Source of the DNA: Fulvia fulva
Lineage: Eukaryota > Ascomycota > Dothideomycetes > Mycosphaerellales > Mycosphaerellaceae
Length of the DNA stretch: 64,000 bases
NCBI RefSeq assembly: GCF_020509005.1
Contig: NC_063013.1
Location: 3,658,001-3,722,000, forward strand
Direction of reading: 5' to 3'
Part shown: positions 11,495 through 23,400 of the stretch, one piece after another
How positions within the stretch are numbered: the stretch's first letter is position 1
Layout: every line of letters begins with the position of its first letter
The notes under the pieces: generated by a model
Seen by the model: only the letters and a program-made list of their open reading frames with translations
Databases searched by the model: none
What the model was told of the DNA's origin: nothing
Position numbers and translations under genes: made by a program

Positions 11495-12197
11495 TGATAT
11501 GGTACATACATGATTTGGATTGGCAAAATTAGTGCATGGCGAAGGGACACTGCATAACCTGGATTCGGAGCATGGATGGCATGAGAATTAGCGAGGCGAA
11601 TGGGATCTGGATTCACCACGACACGGCCTGATGGGCGTTGCAGTCATGTTTTCATGCATGCAGGTTTGTTCATAACAACGACGAAGGGCTACCCTACAGG
11701 GGATGGAAAGCGTGATAAAGTATCGAGTTGTCGTTCGCCAGGTGTTCCTCGGACGTGTATCCAGAACTTTTTGCTGACCCACTCCACAATTGCGATTGTC
11801 GCAAATGCAAGTTCACTGATCATCACCAGGTAGCTTATCATCCATGGTGAAGGTCATCCCACAGCTTCAACCTGGATTGAGTCAGGACCGGCTGCCATCG
11901 CCAGCATGGACCAGGGCGGCACTGGGATACATATCGGAACGAGTGGAAGCGAGGTCGATGTGGTGAAAGAGCTCTTTCTTCAAATCCAATGATTTCCCTG
12001 CAACCCAGAGACAGCAGCAATGCTCCAGCTAGCTGACCTGAATCACCACTTCTATCGCAAGGTCTCCCACCAATGCACGCGAGATACGCTACTGCATATT
12101 GCCCCTCGCCCCGACCCATACAAGCCGGAACAATATATAAGCACGCATTGGCACGATATCGAACGTCTTGAACACGTCGGATCTCGAGAAGGCCCAA
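11495..12197. other. Intergenic region, rhomboid to P450
   Basis: 703 bp with the 3' UTR of the rhomboid gene and the P450 promoter. No motif-bearing ORF. The only recognisable site is the TATA-like element near 12134. Confidence 0.5.
12134..12141 (+). promoter_or_regulatory. TATA-like box of the P450 gene
   Basis: The sequence TATATAAG lies 57 bp upstream of the P450 start codon at 12198. It matches a consensus TATA box and would imply a very short 5' UTR if used. Position relative to transcription start is not known. Confidence 0.4.
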
Positions 12198-13772
12198 ATG
12201 GCGGGCACGACCGTGACTCTCGTCGGCGGCCTGCTCCTCGCCTTCCTCGCTCAGAAAGTTTGGACCATCTTTTACAACTTCTTCCTTCATCCTTTAGCCA
12301 AGTTTCCCGGACCTCCAGATGTTGCCACAGGATGGTACATGTGCTGGCAGGAAGTGTTCAAGGGGCGGAATAGGAGTGACTTGTTGAGGGAGTTGCACGC
12401 GAAACACGGAGATGTTGTGAGGGTTGGCCCAAATGAGGTATGCACTACATTTCGCAAGCACTCACTTCATCGTACGGCCTTCAGCACTAATACAATCTAT
12501 CGACAGCTCCATTTCGCCCGCCCCACCGCCTACCACGAAATCTACAGCCCCTCCAACAAATGGGACAAAGAAGAAACCGTCTACCACTCCTTCGGCGAAG
12601 ACCGCAGCTCCTTCGGCTTCCTAACCTACCGCGAAGCAAAACAACGCAAAGACGTCCTGGCCCCCCTCTTCTCCAAATGCGCAGCCCTCGACCTCCAAGG
12701 CCTCGTGAAGAAGAATATCGACCGCCTCTGCTCAGCCTTCACGGCCGAGAACGCCAAAGGCAAGAGCTCCGATCTTCATTTCGGCTTGAAATGTTTCACG
12801 ATGGATACGATTATGCAGTACTGCTTCGCGAAAGATACCCACGCCACCGAAGTGCCCGATTTCAAGGATCCCATGGTCGTGGCGATGGATGCTAGTTTGG
12901 AGGGGTTTGTGGTGTTTAGGCATTTTGAGCTTGTGAGGAAGATGGTGTTTGCCATGCCCGGGTGGTTGGCGAAATTGACGAATCCCGTGCAAGGTGGGCG
13001 CGTGGATTTGATGGCCATGATGTGGACGCAGGTGCAGGAGGTGGTGAGGACTCCTGACACGCTGCAGAAGACGAGTCATGAGATTGTGTATCATCGCCTA
13101 CTGGATCCGGAGGCTAATAAGGTCACTGGTGTGCCTGAGCCGGGGAGTCTGTTCGAAGAGGCGTTGGCGTTGTTCTTCGGGGCGGTGGACTCGAGTGCTA
13201 ATACCTTCGTGCTGGGGACGTATCGGATATTGCAGAATGAGGAGATTCTGAGGAAGTTGAAAGAGGAGCTTCGCGCTGCCTGGCCAGACCCGAAAGTCAT
13301 CCCCGATGCAGAGGATCTAGAGAAACTGCCATACCTTACCGCCGTCATCAAAGAAAGCCTCCGCATCGCCCCGAGCGTCGCAGCGCCGCTACCACGCATC
13401 GTTCCACCTACCGGCGCAACCATCAGCGGCAAGCATATTCCAGGCGGCACCATTGTCGGGCAGAGCATCGGTTTCGTTCACAACTCGGCGGAAGTCTTTC
13501 CAACCCCCACGCATTTTGACCCAGACCGCTGGCTCCAACCAAACTCAGCCTTACTCGAGAAATGGCTCGTCGCCTTCTCCAAAGGTCCCCGAGCATGTCT
13601 GGGTCAGAATCTAGCGATGAGCGAGCTGTACTTTGCTTTCGCGACGCTTTTCCGACGTTTCGATGTGAAGCTCGATGGTACGAGGGAGGAAGATTTGAAG
13701 TGGAGGGATTGCTTTTTGCCGCATTTTGGGGGCAAACATTTGAGAGCCTTTTGCACGCCGGTCGTGAGCTGA
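12198..13772 (+). CDS. Cytochrome P450 monooxygenase
   Basis: Two exons, join(12198-12437, 12507-13772), 501 aa. The open frame extends ten codons upstream to a TTG, but the first ATG is 12198 (MAGTTVTLVGG). It begins with a membrane anchor (VTLVGGLLLAFLAQKVW) and a proline hinge KFPGPP. The 69-nt intron is a multiple of three with no stop, so retention would still give an open protein; splice sites GTATGC, CACTAATAC and GACAG and the natural join GPNE-LHFARPTAYHEIY favour splicing. P450 hallmarks follow: I-helix FFGAVDSSANTF, ExxR helix AVIKESLRIAPS, FDPDRWLQ, and heme loop FSKGPRACLGQNLA with the axial Cys. It resembles fungal microsomal E-class P450s of the benzoate-hydroxylase / pisatin-demethylase / trichodiene-oxygenase kind, but the substrate cannot be read from sequence. 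No other secondary-metabolism gene is adjacent. Confidence 0.92.
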   Translation: MAGTTVTLVGGLLLAFLAQKVWTIFYNFFLHPLAKFPGPPDVATGWYMCWQEVFKGRNRSDLLRELHAKHGDVVRVGPNEVCTTFRKHSLHRTAFSTNTIYRQLHFARPTAYHEIYSPSNKWDKEETVYHSFGEDRSSFGFLTYREAKQRKDVLAPLFSKCAALDLQGLVKKNIDRLCSAFTAENAKGKSSDLHFGLKCFTMDTIMQYCFAKDTHATEVPDFKDPMVVAMDASLEGFVVFRHFELVRKMVFAMPGWLAKLTNPVQGGRVDLMAMMWTQVQEVVRTPDTLQKTSHEIVYHRLLDPEANKVTGVPEPGSLFEEALALFFGAVDSSANTFVLGTYRILQNEEILRKLKEELRAAWPDPKVIPDAEDLEKLPYLTAVIKESLRIAPSVAAPLPRIVPPTGATISGKHIPGGTIVGQSIGFVHNSAEVFPTPTHFDPDRWLQPNSALLEKWLVAFSKGPRACLGQNLAMSELYFAFATLFRRFDVKLDGTREEDLKWRDCFLPHFGGKHLRAFCTPVVS

Positions 13773-15140
13773 ACGCGTGTATAGCGTGGAAGAGTGGTTG
13801 AATGACTCCATGTTGACGTCGATGAAAGTGGACTACATGTACGTCTAACTACAATTCGCCCTCCATTCTGTCAACCCTGTAGAATCGCGCATGGCATTGG
13901 GATAGCAGCCGTTGTCTCTCACTTTGCAAGGATGGTCCTGGTGGAGGTTGATGGTTAGCATATGGTGTCCGAGATGTGTCAAACACGTACCTGAGAACAC
14001 CATTGGTCTTCGTAGCCCTGGAGCCTTTCCCCGTCGTTGGGTTCACAATATCCGTCTCCGCCCTTGGCGTCAGGTATGCAATTCTGGTGACGGTCAGCAT
14101 TTCACTGTGATTGACATGAAGGTTTGGGCCATTCGTACCCAGCCATATGCCAAATGGGTGAATTAGGCCAGAGTGGCTCCAAGCACGCTGATGAGTTTCA
14201 TGGTTGTGGAGAGGATCTTTCACGTACCCAGCGTGGTGACAGGAGAGGCATTGCAGTATGCTTTTATGTTGTATCTCCTAGGCTGCCCAGACTAGATGAG
14301 ACATAGACTGTCTACCAGTGCGGCTGAATGTCGCTTTGGTTCTAGGAAGTGGTGCTCTCAGGGTGATGCTCGTTTGGACGGCGAGGCTCGTACGGACAGT
14401 GAAGTCGTCGGATGTCGTATGGTGCGCAAATAACATCAAACCATCGTGCAAGCTGATGGCTTTGGTGATGCATTTGTGCCGAGGACGACACGGGTATGAG
14501 AGTTGATGATGGTGAGGCTACGGTACCTCTTCGATACATCCAAGACAATGCATAACCGTACGCGGCAGGTACACAACACCACAGCAGCTGATCAGAGCCC
14601 GGTGCTGCCCAGCAAGTCCTTGGTACGTCTTTCACAAGTCGCCCGCGTCACGGTCAAGCGCGATGGATCTGGTCTGACGCCTGGTAGGCAGTCCTCATTA
14701 TCGACATTCCATGGATCGTCCTGCCGTCAATGCATACTAGCAATCGGTTCAAGAGCTACAATGGAGACGGATTACGCTTGAACCATTAGGACTGTGGCTA
14801 TGCCCACGGGATCTACCTGAGAGCACCACTGATTGCCATAGCCTTGCCGTCCTTGCTCCAGGGGCTATGAACAAAAGAGATGGCCCCTTAACCAGATTCA
14901 GACCATCTTCAAGCTGCTCACTTCGCTTGTAGTCTTATGCAAGACTAGTGCGCTGGCAGTCTGATGTTGCGCCACCCAAACGAGCACGTGATGGCGGTAT
15001 GACCTGGGGCACGAAGTCGGCTTGATCGGCCTGACAGTCACTGGTGCCTCTGAGCGGTAAAAAAACGTCCTCCGGCAGGACATCTTAGCTCTAGATTGAC
15101 AACAATCATCGTACGGAAAGCTATCGCGGGCGCGGTCTGC
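13773..15140. other. Intergenic region between convergent P450 and DUF1275 genes
   Basis: 1.37 kb between two convergent genes. Several open frames of 60-124 codons exist on both strands but none has a recognisable domain. Two segments, about 13985-13945 on the minus strand and about 14517-14560 on the plus strand, encode similar short peptides (LRYVFDTSRT and LRYLFDTSKT), suggesting a decayed inverted duplication. I cannot assign a gene. Confidence 0.4.
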
Positions 15141-16099
15141 TCAAGGCAGTGTGGCTCCGTCTGCAGCAGGCAAGAAGAGCCACATGCCCACTCCAGTCAA
15201 GATCTTAATGCCGCAAGAGATCCAAAGGACACCTTTGAGTCCAGCAGAGCTCCGCATAAGCCACCCACTACTGATTGCGCCTATCAAGAGCAGGACTGCA
15301 GCGGCCACTCTTCGATTCCCTCGGACGTTGTTCAGAGCCAGTAGCTTGAAGTCGCCCATGATATCGCAGTATGTCGATGTCAAAACATTCACGGGCAGCT
15401 CGTTGAACCCAAGCAGTTTCGATGTAGCGATCTGCATACCAGACTGAAATGCTAGAGGCGGCAGGAGAGAGACTATGCGGACGTCTTCCAGGACCCACTC
15501 CGGTTCCCGGACATTGCGCCCAGTCGAGCCTGGATTTTGAGGAATGAGGCCATGCGGAGTGGCAAGCGCTGCTGCTACGAGAATGCAGATGCCCTGTAGG
15601 AGGAAGAGAGAGCCGGCCCAGAGGCGATTCGTGGTCGGTCCTTTCGGTGCGATCAAATTCGATACACGAAATGTCAGGAAGGCTCCCAGGAGGAAAGAGG
15701 CGATGGACACCAGTGTTGTGAGCCAAGCATGAGGATTAGCTGGAAGACCCGCTGTTGACAGACCCAGCATCACAGTATTACCGGTCTGCATACCAACGAA
15801 AACACCTGGGGAAGTGAAGGGTTAGTAGAGCCTTCGGATGTAGTGCTGAATCACCCACCCCAATTCGAGAATGCTGCTGCGTCTACGAGTCCAGTCACGA
15901 AACAACATGCCAGTAGCGGCAGGTCGCCATGATCTTTCACCACTGGCCCAAGAAGTCTTGCTGTTGAGAACGATCCCGCTCGTTTCCTGAATGTGTTGGG
16001 CTTCTCAAGCGTATCATCCTCCAGTGTTGTGTTCTCGTGTGCGTTGTTGTCAATGGCATGCGGTCCGGGAACGGAGTGAGGTGCGGGCGAGGAAGCCAT
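15141..16099 (-). CDS. DUF1275 (YoaK-like) membrane protein
   Basis: Two exons, complement(15141-15805, 15859-16099), 301 aa. The start ATG at 16099 gives a cytosolic N-terminus of ~55 residues (MASSPAPHSVPGPHAID). The 53-nt intron (GTGGGT donor, CTACTAAC branch, CCCCAG acceptor) splits the Gly codon of the family signature: exon 1 ends LVDAAAFSNWG and exon 2 continues VFVGMQTGNTVMLGLS. Hydrophobic segments follow, including LVSIASFLLGAFLTFRVSNL, LWAGSLFLLQGICILVAAAL and VAAAVLLLIGAISSGWLM, with the second conserved motif FQSGMQIATSKLLGFNELPVNVLTSTY between them. About six TM helices are expected. Families with this domain are found in bacteria and fungi; the transported or bound substrate is not established. 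Confidence 0.9.
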
Positions 16100-16445
16100 C
16101 GCGATCCTTGTCGAAGCTCAAAAGGCTAACCGAGAATTCCAAACTATGTTCATGTGAATATGTACATAGCTACATGTGCTTGTTCGATGAGTCGATCTGG
16201 TCGTCGCTTTGATGCGTTTTCTGCGATGGCGAAATTTTTGGCGGAATGTCGATGGTGTTTGTTGGGAACGCACCCGCACTAGCCGGCCCCGTCCTTATCG
16301 ACAGAAAAGCACTGCCACTCGTGGTGATAGGCCACCGTACGCCGTGCCATGTTGCGACTTTTAAGCATTTCCGAGACAGGCCCCAGATGTAACACGACAT
16401 CGTTCGTGAAGATGATTCTCGTCACTATACAAAGCGCAAAGCTTT
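16100..16445. other. Short intergenic region, uL15m to DUF1275
   Basis: 346 bp between two minus-strand genes: the 3' end of uL15m and the promoter and leader of the DUF1275 gene. Nothing specific is recognised. Confidence 0.5.
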
Positions 16446-17426
16446 CTACCACAGCCTGTTCTCCGATTTCTGTGCTGACGTCTTCTGCTTCCCGCCCGAT
16501 GCCTTCTTGCCGCTCGACTTACTCATACCGGGGGTCTTGAAGTACAAACTTGGCCCATGGCCCTCCTCTACCATGTGGCTCAGGTAACCTCTGTGTGCAG
16601 AGTCGCGGTAATACTCCAGGGCTTTTCTGCTAGTAGGATCTGGTAACCTGTACCGATACTGTAATCGTTCTTGCTCCATCGCTTCTGCTGCCTCCTCAGC
16701 ACCTTCAGATGACCCTGCGGACTTTGTTATGTGTGACTGAAGACTGTGTACTGGGTCCATCTCTCCCCTCAGTATCTTCTGAATGGCGAAGTTGGTGTAG
16801 TATCGCGTGGTGACCGTGCCGCCAAGCTGTTCGACCGCATTGATAGCCTCAGCCGATGCGCGGGAGACTACGATGTTGATGGGCGTCGTAAGCTCCTCTT
16901 TCCCACGCGCCAGCAGCTTGATGCCATCCTTGATACCATGTGTACACCGTGAAGCGTTCAATTCCTTCAGTGTGATGGGCTGTGTTGGGTCCAAGCGGCC
17001 CTTGTCGATCCAGTATTGTATTCGATTCAGATTGACCTTGGTCATATCCACGGAGAAGCTTGCACATGTCAGCATCATAGCGAAAGAGAGCGCACATGTG
17101 CTGTATGCTCACTGGTTCTCAAAACCTCTCTTTCCGGACACCACCCAGTCTGGTGTCTGACCACCATTGAATCCCGCTGGCACTTTGCCATGCTGCTTTT
17201 GACCTTTGTGGCCACGACCAGATGTTTTTCCCTTGCCGCTTGCGGGTCCTCGACCGCGCTTGATCTTCTTGTTGTAAGCGCCCTTATTATCCGACAAGGA
17301 GGACAAGATTGATGCGGAGCGCTGTTGGCTCAGGAAGGGGTATAGGAACGGCGCGATGGGTTGGTATGTTTGCGCAGTCGGTATAGTGACGACGGCGCGT
17401 CGGAGGAGCTGTAGTCGTGGAGGCAT
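16446..17426 (-). CDS. Mitochondrial large-subunit ribosomal protein uL15m
   Basis: Two exons, complement(16446-17058, 17113-17426), 308 aa. The open frame continues upstream to a GTG at 17489, but the first ATG is 17426 ([14 protein letters not shown]), which gives a proper basic mitochondrial presequence ending near [11 protein letters not shown]. The L15 signature follows: [20 protein letters not shown], then [21 protein letters not shown]. The 54-nt intron (GTGAGC donor, TGCTGAC branch, GCAAG acceptor) splits a His codon. The second exon carries [26 protein letters not shown], the globular L15 region with [12 protein letters not shown] and [21 protein letters not shown], and a fungus-specific basic C-terminal extension of ~100 residues. 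It is a structural protein of the mitochondrial ribosome. Family and gene model are both clear. Confidence 0.92.
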
Positions 17427-20400
17427 CGTGGATGCAATGCGTTGCAATGCTTCATGCTCGCTTCGAGATGGATGGTCTGGCTGGTGCACGTGATACCGTC
17501 AAGAGCGCACGTGCACGAAATCTCCGCGGGAGTGTGACATTGATCAACTTCGAGGTTCTTCCACCGACATTTACGATCATTACAGCATATCTAGCTCTCT
17601 GGACACATAGAATGGCACTGCTGAAATGTAGTGGCTAGTACTGGGACCATACCATTGCTACGATATCCACGACGCTCCTGCAGCGCATAGAGGCATCTCC
17701 TGGTGCGCAAGGATGCATCGCACTGGTCTTCACCCTGCGGCGAAATACTGTCGAAAGACGAAACGAGTGGCCCTGAGCCCAGGAGCTAACAAGGTGTCCA
17801 GGGTTGCCACGCAGTGTACATGTTCACTGAGAGCTGAGCTACCATCCTGAATAGCCCCTGACGATGAAATGCATCCAGACTTACCGTTCTGATCCTCGTT
17901 TAGAGTTGCACAAGGAGTCGTGGCAAGTACAATAGGCACAAACCTGCCGCGAGAATATCGTTTGTGTAGGCGAATGTGATCTCTTACCCTTCGAACTCAC
18001 CTTCTTCATGTTCGACAGTGCAGAGCGTGCCTCCCTCACGATGCATGGAAATCGCCTTTTCCAGGCCATGGGGGCTATGGGAGCACTATCGGCCGAGGGC
18101 TCAGGTGACGTTGGATTTCTCGCACAAGCTGGGAGAGTCTGGCTCATGGAGCACACAACGGAGTGGTATGCTGCTCCATGACTCGAAGACCGGATGGGCA
18201 TGCTGTGGTTCTCGCGAGTGTACGCTGTGCTGAGCAACGCGCTTCCTTCTCCGCCAATTTGCACCGGTGAGGTCGCATCGTCAGAGCATCGTAAATCCAT
18301 CGACGATAACCAAAGCCGACTGTCCACAAGTGCGAACTCGCTGTGGCTTTGAGGAAGCAATCTTCTGCCGCTGGCAATAGGGGAAGGTGCTTCTCTGAGC
18401 TGTAATAATCTCAATTTGCAGGTGGCCAGCCCATAAAGACTGTATGGGTAGCGTCGCGTGATCTTCCAGATTAACAAGGAATGTCTACCTGAGGCTGGAG
18501 ATGTCGGTGCGAAGTGCATCCGCAACGTTCCAAGGAAGATAATTTTGATAGCGAAGCTTCCGGTCGCATATTAGTGCAAAGGCCTCAACGTTCTATGCTA
18601 GGTTCGCCCCGGACTTCAACAATGTCAATAACGAGTGCTGAAATTTGTCATTAAGTTCCCTGCGAGACCAAACGAAGGGACAATTGTGGACGTAGCCAAG
18701 GGAAGCGTTGCCTCAATGATAATGTGGAGTCCATTCTTCTCACCCTAACATGACAAGTCATCCGCAAGCTCTTCATGGATGAACTCGAATGGCGGCCAAG
18801 TATATTGCCTGGGACTGGCCTGTGTCTGTACATTTCGAACCTATAGTCCCCCATCCGGTCGTTTAAATCAAGGGTGAGCAACAGGAAATTGCATATTCGA
18901 CCTTCATCTCCTGGGCCAGAAGTCCGCGAAGGTATCGTCTGCTGTTTACAACTTCGCAACAGAGCTATTTCGATCGAGCCGCTGGGTACAGCGAAGCCAG
19001 TTCATGGTTTGGTGTTCGAATCGGAGAAGAAGTCATGCCCACATCAAGGCCACCTTATCCTTGTAGGCGTGGCAAGGCGGCAAGGAGCAAGCCTTGCGCT
19101 CATATCACTCCCTTCAACAGCCGGTGGTAATACTGTTGCGGGCAATGGGAGTGCTGAGGGGGATGGCAAGGTGGCAGGCAGCATTCATTCGATCGTGACC
19201 GGTCGCGGCTCACAGTACGTAGCATCAATAAGTCTGCGGTTCCTGCATCACTGATGAGCTTTTCCTCGGTCTCCGTGGCCACCAGGAATGTCACCAGCAG
19301 CTAGCTCCATCGTGGGAACAGATCGTGGATCCTTGAAGTCAGTGTTGTGCCGCTGTTGGTCCCGCCATAAGGGAGCTCGCCAGAGCAGAGTAAGCACCAG
19401 CGCCGAAGCGCAGCTGATGCGATCGAAACAGGTCCAGGTGGCAGCTCGCGAGATTGAGTTTCGCGAAGACAAGCAACGCAAACTTTGTTGGACTGCAGGC
19501 TCACGAGTTCATGCTGCTGAGATTGGATATGTACCAAGTCATACACGAGGGTGTGGTGGAGTAGCGGAGTTGTGAAGGAAGGAAGGCCACGGAAGGCGAC
19601 ATGGCCGCAATATGCTTCCAGATCCGTCGAGCTTGGGTGCCACGCTCGTCTTGCATCCCTGATCGACCGAGGACTATCCAGCATGAAAAGTCACTGGCAA
19701 AGTTTGCCGCCGTCCGCTGAAAGTCACTGGATGAAACCATAACGAGTGATGGCTCAGGGAGGATTCGCGATCAGCGTGAGTACTGTACTGGTGGGAGCTT
19801 GCATCTGCCGCAGTGGCGAGGTGCTGGGTGTGCTTAGCAAGTTCCTGGAATGGTGCTGGGAGCCTTGCAATATGTTGTTCCACGTATGCGTTGCGTGGCT
19901 GGGAGTAATATGGGTAGATGGGCTTTGAGACGATAATGTTGGCGGTGATCAACACATGTGATATCCGCGAGTGATGCAATATGTAATCACCGGCACAAAA
20001 TACTGTGGTACTTTGGTGCTGATGAGGTGCGGCCGGTGAACAAGCTAGATGACACTGCAGTCGTCGTTGCACCTTCCTCTGGAGTCTGGATAGGTTCGGG
20101 GAGCCCAAAAGTGAGCGAGATGAGTGGCAGACAGCATCGGCTGTCCTTTAGTCGCCTGCACCTTAATCCATCTGCAGGTGACGGACAAAGGCTGTCGGCC
20201 ACAGCAACACGGGGGATCATGAATAGACTTGTGGCTGGCGTCCAAGTGTGGCATTTGCAGTTGACCGCTCATTCGATGCTATCGAGGGGAGGCAGACGCC
20301 AGGCCACGAATCTGCTGTTTTAGGTTGCGAGGAGATGACTTGTTGTGAGATCGTGTGTGGTCGTGGTCACTACCTTGGAGTGTCGCTACGCAGCCGTGAG

Positions 20401-23400
20401 ACATGTCCGGCAGGAAGGTTTCCACGTTTCCACTTTCGAGAAGATGGTGGTGCTTCGCGGTCTATCGGCCAGGAATCGCAAGTCTATCGTGGTCCGCGTA
20501 AGGATGACGGACCACGAAGCGAAACGCCCGAAGACGACACAGCTAGCCACAGTCTGGCAGGCCTTCTGGCCCGTCGGGACGAGGGATGACATGCGAAACC
20601 TTTGTTGTTGGAGGATGCTGCAGATGCGAGTGGGAAAGCCCTGGTCCCGCCTGTCACACGCTCGTCCCATAGATGCTAGCAGCAAAACGGTGTGCTAAGA
20701 CTGCGCCACGGCATGACTGCGTGCGCGTGGGAAACGACGAATTAGCGGCATCATCTATTGCCTCCGGTCTTCATCTGACGATGCAACGCTCATCTCGGTC
20801 TCACAGCCAGGAGATCGCGGGCAACAACGACATGCAGCAAGACGAGATCGCATCTTCCCGGCTGAGTGCATGTTCGACAGCGAGGATTGGACGGCTAGCA
20901 GTGAACCTTGCTGTGTGGCACCAATCATTGGATTATGAAATGTGGTCTCGGAGTAATGTACTTTGGAACATGAGTGGTAGCAGCAACAACGGGCTCCGGA
21001 AACGACTATCGCTGACGAATACAATGCGTCGCCTTCTCCTCACCATCATGAGTCGCAGCTCCACTGGTGTGCTATGGCGGGCACCAGAAGACTCACACAG
21101 ACCGCAAGCCCGTCGAAATGGCCAGCATCCTCGTCCATCGCGGCTCTACCTCTTGTCGAGCAGTTATGCATGCAGGCAGCGCTGCTGATGATGACACGAT
21201 GGGGCAGCATGAGAGGAGCTGTGCGGCGGCACGAGGAGTAGACGAGCGGTCCGACAGCCAAGACTGGTCCAGCGGCGTTGTTTCGATACGTGCGGCCCAG
21301 CCGGTATGACCTCGACCACCACAGAAAAGTGACCTGCTGCTAGCCCGCTACGTGTATGCGGTTTAGCCTGTCTGGGCGCCCATCTTCAACCGTTCAACGC
21401 CTCCACTGCTCTCTATCGTGAACTTTCGTGCTGCCCACGTAAACGGCATGTCGATAAGAAATTTCAACATGCGAGCAACGATCGCCAATCTAGTCTACCA
21501 CGGCGCAATCCAAAATCTCACCACGCAAGCCGTGCTATCCAGCTTGTTGCTTTCACCAGGCGGGCATCATGGTAGCGAGCCAACAGTAGCTGAACGGGGC
21601 AATATGACCGTGCCGTCGCTGGCATGATGACTTCTGGATTCGCTGGGCATTCTACGGCTAGCGAGTTGTGAGACTCCCCTATGCGTGCACTTTCCTTGGT
21701 CACTCATACAAACACTGGCTTTGGATGCGTGTCCAAGGCACGCCGCCGGTCGACGGTACTTCACATGCTGCTAATTCTTGTTGCAAGGCTCTGCACATGT
21801 CATACGCGGTGGGTTGGGGCCTCGTGTCACAGGGTGTACATGCTTCGCAATCACCCTGCCGACAATTTCACCAGCTTGCTGATCAGTTGTGCCGTGATGC
21901 GTCCACACCATAAAGTGTACGGAATGCAGGGTTTGCTTTTGCTCGCCCCATCATCAGCCGTGAGCCTGAGACATGCGCCACTGCAACTCTCACGCGTCGG
22001 GTATTGAGCGTTGTGATGAGCATTTCTAGGAGCTGGATCGATCGCATCCGTAACACAAGGATCGGTGTCGGGAACACAGGAGAGGCATCGAAGTGTGCTG
22101 TGTGCGGGATGTTCCCTCAAATCTAGACTTGGCCAGCTTTGATTGGTCTGGATCTGATAGGCTGCTATTGAACCTTTGGACTGCATAGACACCAAGTCGT
22201 GACCATTCAGCAGGAGGTGAAGGCGACATGCAGGTGCTAATCATGGCGGCTTGCGGTCAGACAGGTGTGGTCCCGCCTTGCTGCTCAGACACTCCGCGCA
22301 AGCTCGCCAATGATCACCGACACGACATTAATTGCGTGGGTTGGTTATTTGCTGGCGGTGGTACTAGATCCTGTGTCAGATGCGCAGCGTGCCGATGCAG
22401 GCGCAGGCAAATGAAGAGACGCTTCCAGGCTCGGCGTTCGTGGAATGAGACGCCTGCTGGTCAGGAAACATCGCTGTGGCTGCACCAGGACCATTCTTGT
22501 CGCTTCCGAAGCCTCGGAGCTACGAGCTGGGAAGTCACGACGACTAGTAAATAAATGATACGAGGCACATTCGCATCGACAGTCCATCGTGCCGGGTGGC
22601 GTGTCTTTGCACGCTTTTGCCCGTCCTTTCATAGTATGCTCCACCGGAAAATGTCGTTTGATGATGGGTGTGCACGCTAAGGCGAGTGATGATTGGCGGT
22701 CACGGTGGACTCCTGACGAGCACGTTGTTCGTGAGGAATACATAGACGCATTTGGGAGATAGCCGGGCCAAAGAGAGGGGCTCGCGCTCAGGTTTCGAAC
22801 ATTCTGCACGCACTTGACTCTGAAAGGCAGTCTAGCCGCTTCAAGATGGCAGCCCTAGGTGCATGAAGGATGGAAACTCCACTGCATGTCTGGGTGTTGG
22901 CCAATCATGTAGCTGGTCATGTTAGAAAGCCAGATATTCTTTGCTGCGGCGCGCCGGGAACATGATGATGTCGCCTCCTGACGCTCGTCTGCGATGATGC
23001 CGCCTGCTGCACGCTTCCACGATACTTTGCTCTGCTGTTGGCGAGCCGCAGCGCGTGCGGATCAAGCTTTACAGGAGACCGGCTGGTCTACCGCGGTGAG
23101 CATAGCAACGGAGTACGATGGTGAGCAGCGCGCCCAGCGCCCGCCACTGGTACTACTAAAGTGCGAGACAACGAGCAGAAGTTTCAGTGCCAGTCTGCCA
23201 GACTGCCAGTCACGACCCGCGGCGGCGGAGCACGACTAGCGGCAGCTGTGCAGAAGCTGGGACGATGCAGAGCGTGTTTGCAGTTTTGCGTGCTCGGCGT
23301 GCTGAGTGGCAGCAGTGGCCAGGTATGGGATATAATGGTGGGACGATGTGCAGATGTCGACGTGTGCGTCATGTGTGAGGGCTCGTTTAGGACCTGGCGC

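Noticed and set aside
12198..16099. Secondary-metabolite cluster around the P450
   Set aside because: The neighbours are a rhomboid protease, a DUF1275 protein and a mitochondrial ribosomal protein; there is no backbone enzyme or pathway regulator in the window.
17881..18525. 214-codon open frame on the minus strand
   Set aside because: No recognisable domain, no supporting intron structure, amino-acid composition typical of a random frame, and overlapping frames on the other strand.
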